This document shows positions 4,937 through 5,703 of a DNA stretch of 5,703 nt, piece by piece; the first letter of the stretch is position 1, and each line of letters opens with the position of its first letter. This DNA is from Patescibacteria group bacterium (GTDB lineage Bacteria; Patescibacteriota; Minisyncoccia; CAIUEV01; JAHKAQ01): positions 1-5,703 of the forward strand of contig JAHKAQ010000025.1 of the NCBI GenBank assembly GCA_018825765.1, given 5' to 3'. The position numbers and the translations under genes were made by a program. The notes below the pieces were generated by a model that worked only from the letters and a program-made list of their open reading frames with translations, was not told the origin of the DNA and did not search any database.

Positions 4937-5703
4937 ATTTTTCGCTATTCCAAAGGTGCCGGGGATTAGCCAGGCGCCGGATTAAAAATTTATCCATGAC
5001 TAAATAATCAATGCCAGTTCCCATCATGCATTTATAGGCGTGACTCGGGGAGCAGACAATTGGTTCGCCGCGAATATTAAAAGAGGTATTGATAAGAACG
5101 GGTATGCCGGAGAGCCGGCCGAACTCTTTTATTAAATCATAATACAGCGGGTTTTGGAATCTTCTTATGGTCTGTAAGCGGCCGCTTGAATCCACGTGAG
5201 TGACTGAAGGTATTTTTTCGCGCCATTTTTTCTTTACCGGATAAACCATGAGCATAAAGTCAGCAGGTTCAGGAATAGGCTGGTCGCAGTCAAAATAACG
5301 CGAAGCGTCATCCTGGGGCACCACCGGGGCAAACGGCCGGAATTTTTCGCGGTGCTTTACTTTTTTATTTAAAAGCGCCTTGGCTTTGGGATTGGCGGGA
5401 TTGGCCAGAATACTTCTGTTTCCCAGGGCGCGAGGACCCCATTCCATGCGGCCCTGGAACCAGCCAACCACCTGATTATCAAGTATCAGGCGGGCGGTTT
5501 TTTTAATTAGTTGCCGGCTTGAACTAAATCGAGCGTGTTTTATTTTACGCTTTTTCAAGAAAGCTTTTATTTGAGCGGTTGAAAATTCAGGACCGAGCGA
5601 AGCGTGTTTTTGTCTGGCGCGGTTTTCGCGACCCAGGACATTGTGATAAATAAACAGGGCTACGCCTAAACTGGTGCCGCCGTCTGAAGCATTGGGCTGG
5701 ATC
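4923..5703 (-). CDS. O-carbamoyltransferase, NodU/CmcH/TobZ family (5' end beyond window)
   Basis: The frame is open to the right edge, giving 259 visible C-terminal residues of a family usually near 570-600. A TTG at 5558-5556 could be mistaken for a start, but family-conserved sequence continues upstream: IQPNASDGGTSLGVALFIYH is the last nucleotide-binding element of the Kae1-like domain, and LGPEFS the segment that follows. Then comes the C-terminal domain (PF16861 type): GWFQGRMEWGPRALGNRSIL, the strongest family signature, KFRPFAPVVP, SVTHVDSSGRLQTI, and PVLINTSFNIRGEPIVCSP. From the family, the enzyme uses carbamoyl phosphate and ATP, through carbamoyl-adenylate, to carbamoylate a sugar hydroxyl in the cytoplasm. 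All the expected C-terminal blocks are intact, with no frameshift. Its last 14 nt overlap the SGNH gene, implying co-translation, and the substrate is probably the glycan or a sugar precursor exported by the neighbouring Wzm/Wzt. Confidence 0.93.
   Translation of the reverse strand, partial: IQPNASDGGTSLGVALFIYHNVLGRENRARQKHASLGPEFSTAQIKAFLKKRKIKHARFSSSRQLIKKTARLILDNQVVGWFQGRMEWGPRALGNRSILANPANPKAKALLNKKVKHREKFRPFAPVVPQDDASRYFDCDQPIPEPADFMLMVYPVKKKWREKIPSVTHVDSSGRLQTIRRFQNPLYYDLIKEFGRLSGIPVLINTSFNIRGEPIVCSPSHAYKCMMGTGIDYLVMDKFLIRRLANPRHLWNSEKYAKD
5300..5308 (-). repeat. Recurrent 9-mer ACGCTTCGC, copy 3 of 4
   Basis: Exact copy inside the carbamoyltransferase gene, read as part of Asp-Ala-Ser-Arg, in a different codon phase from copies 1 and 2. 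Confidence 0.5.
5597..5605 (-). repeat. Recurrent 9-mer ACGCTTCGC, copy 4 of 4
   Basis: Exact copy inside the carbamoyltransferase gene, read as part of His-Ala-Ser-Leu, about 300 nt from copy 3. Confidence 0.5.

Noticed and set aside
5556..5558. TTG as the start of the carbamoyltransferase
   Set aside because: The same frame continues upstream to the window edge with conserved family sequence (QPNASDGGTSLG and LGPEFS), so this codon is an internal Leu.
1..5703. CRISPR array, tRNA, rRNA, insertion sequence or inverted terminal repeats
   Set aside because: No regularly spaced repeats, transposase-like frames or structured RNA patterns were seen; nearly all of the window is accounted for by seven minus-strand genes.

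Overview
The window is a tightly packed polysaccharide (O-antigen, capsule or S-layer-glycan type) modification and export cluster. All seven genes lie on the minus strand and are read from right to left. In transcription order they are: an O-carbamoyltransferase of the NodU/CmcH/TobZ type whose 5' part lies beyond the right edge; a membrane-anchored SGNH-hydrolase-like protein; a 53-residue DUF5989-type membrane microprotein; the ABC-2 permease (Wzm) and ATPase (Wzt) of a polysaccharide exporter; a GT17-family glycosyltransferase; and a class I SAM methyltransferase whose 3' part runs off the left edge. No RNA gene, insertion sequence, CRISPR array or plus-strand gene could be supported.

Layout. 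Right block (about 3744-5703): carbamoyltransferase, SGNH protein and DUF5989, with a 14-nt overlap and then a 20-nt gap. Central gap (3658-3743): the only non-coding stretch of note, with a TATAAT-type promoter candidate just at the end of the DUF5989 gene. Left block (1-3657): wzm, wzt, GT17 and methyltransferase, with a 13-nt gap and two 4-nt ATGA stop/start overlaps, so this looks like one translationally coupled operon.

How the genes may work together (inference from families). The glycosyltransferase adds sugars on the cytoplasmic face. The carbamoyltransferase and methyltransferase decorate or cap the glycan. Wzt, through its long C-terminal domain, may select the finished chain, and Wzm moves it across the membrane. 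The SGNH protein is tethered to the membrane and may add or remove an ester such as acetyl, with the small DUF5989 protein as a possible membrane partner.

The most unusual item is the SGNH protein. Its conserved blocks appear in a permuted order: the C-terminal half carrying the catalytic-His block precedes the half carrying the GDS nucleophile block, while the membrane anchor is still at the N-terminus. The Asp expected just before the His is also missing.

Organism. The base composition is moderately AT-rich, the proteins are rich in Lys, spacing is very tight and Shine-Dalgarno motifs are almost absent. This would fit an uncultured bacterium, possibly of the Patescibacteria/CPR type, but the assignment is weak and rests on style, not on a marker gene.
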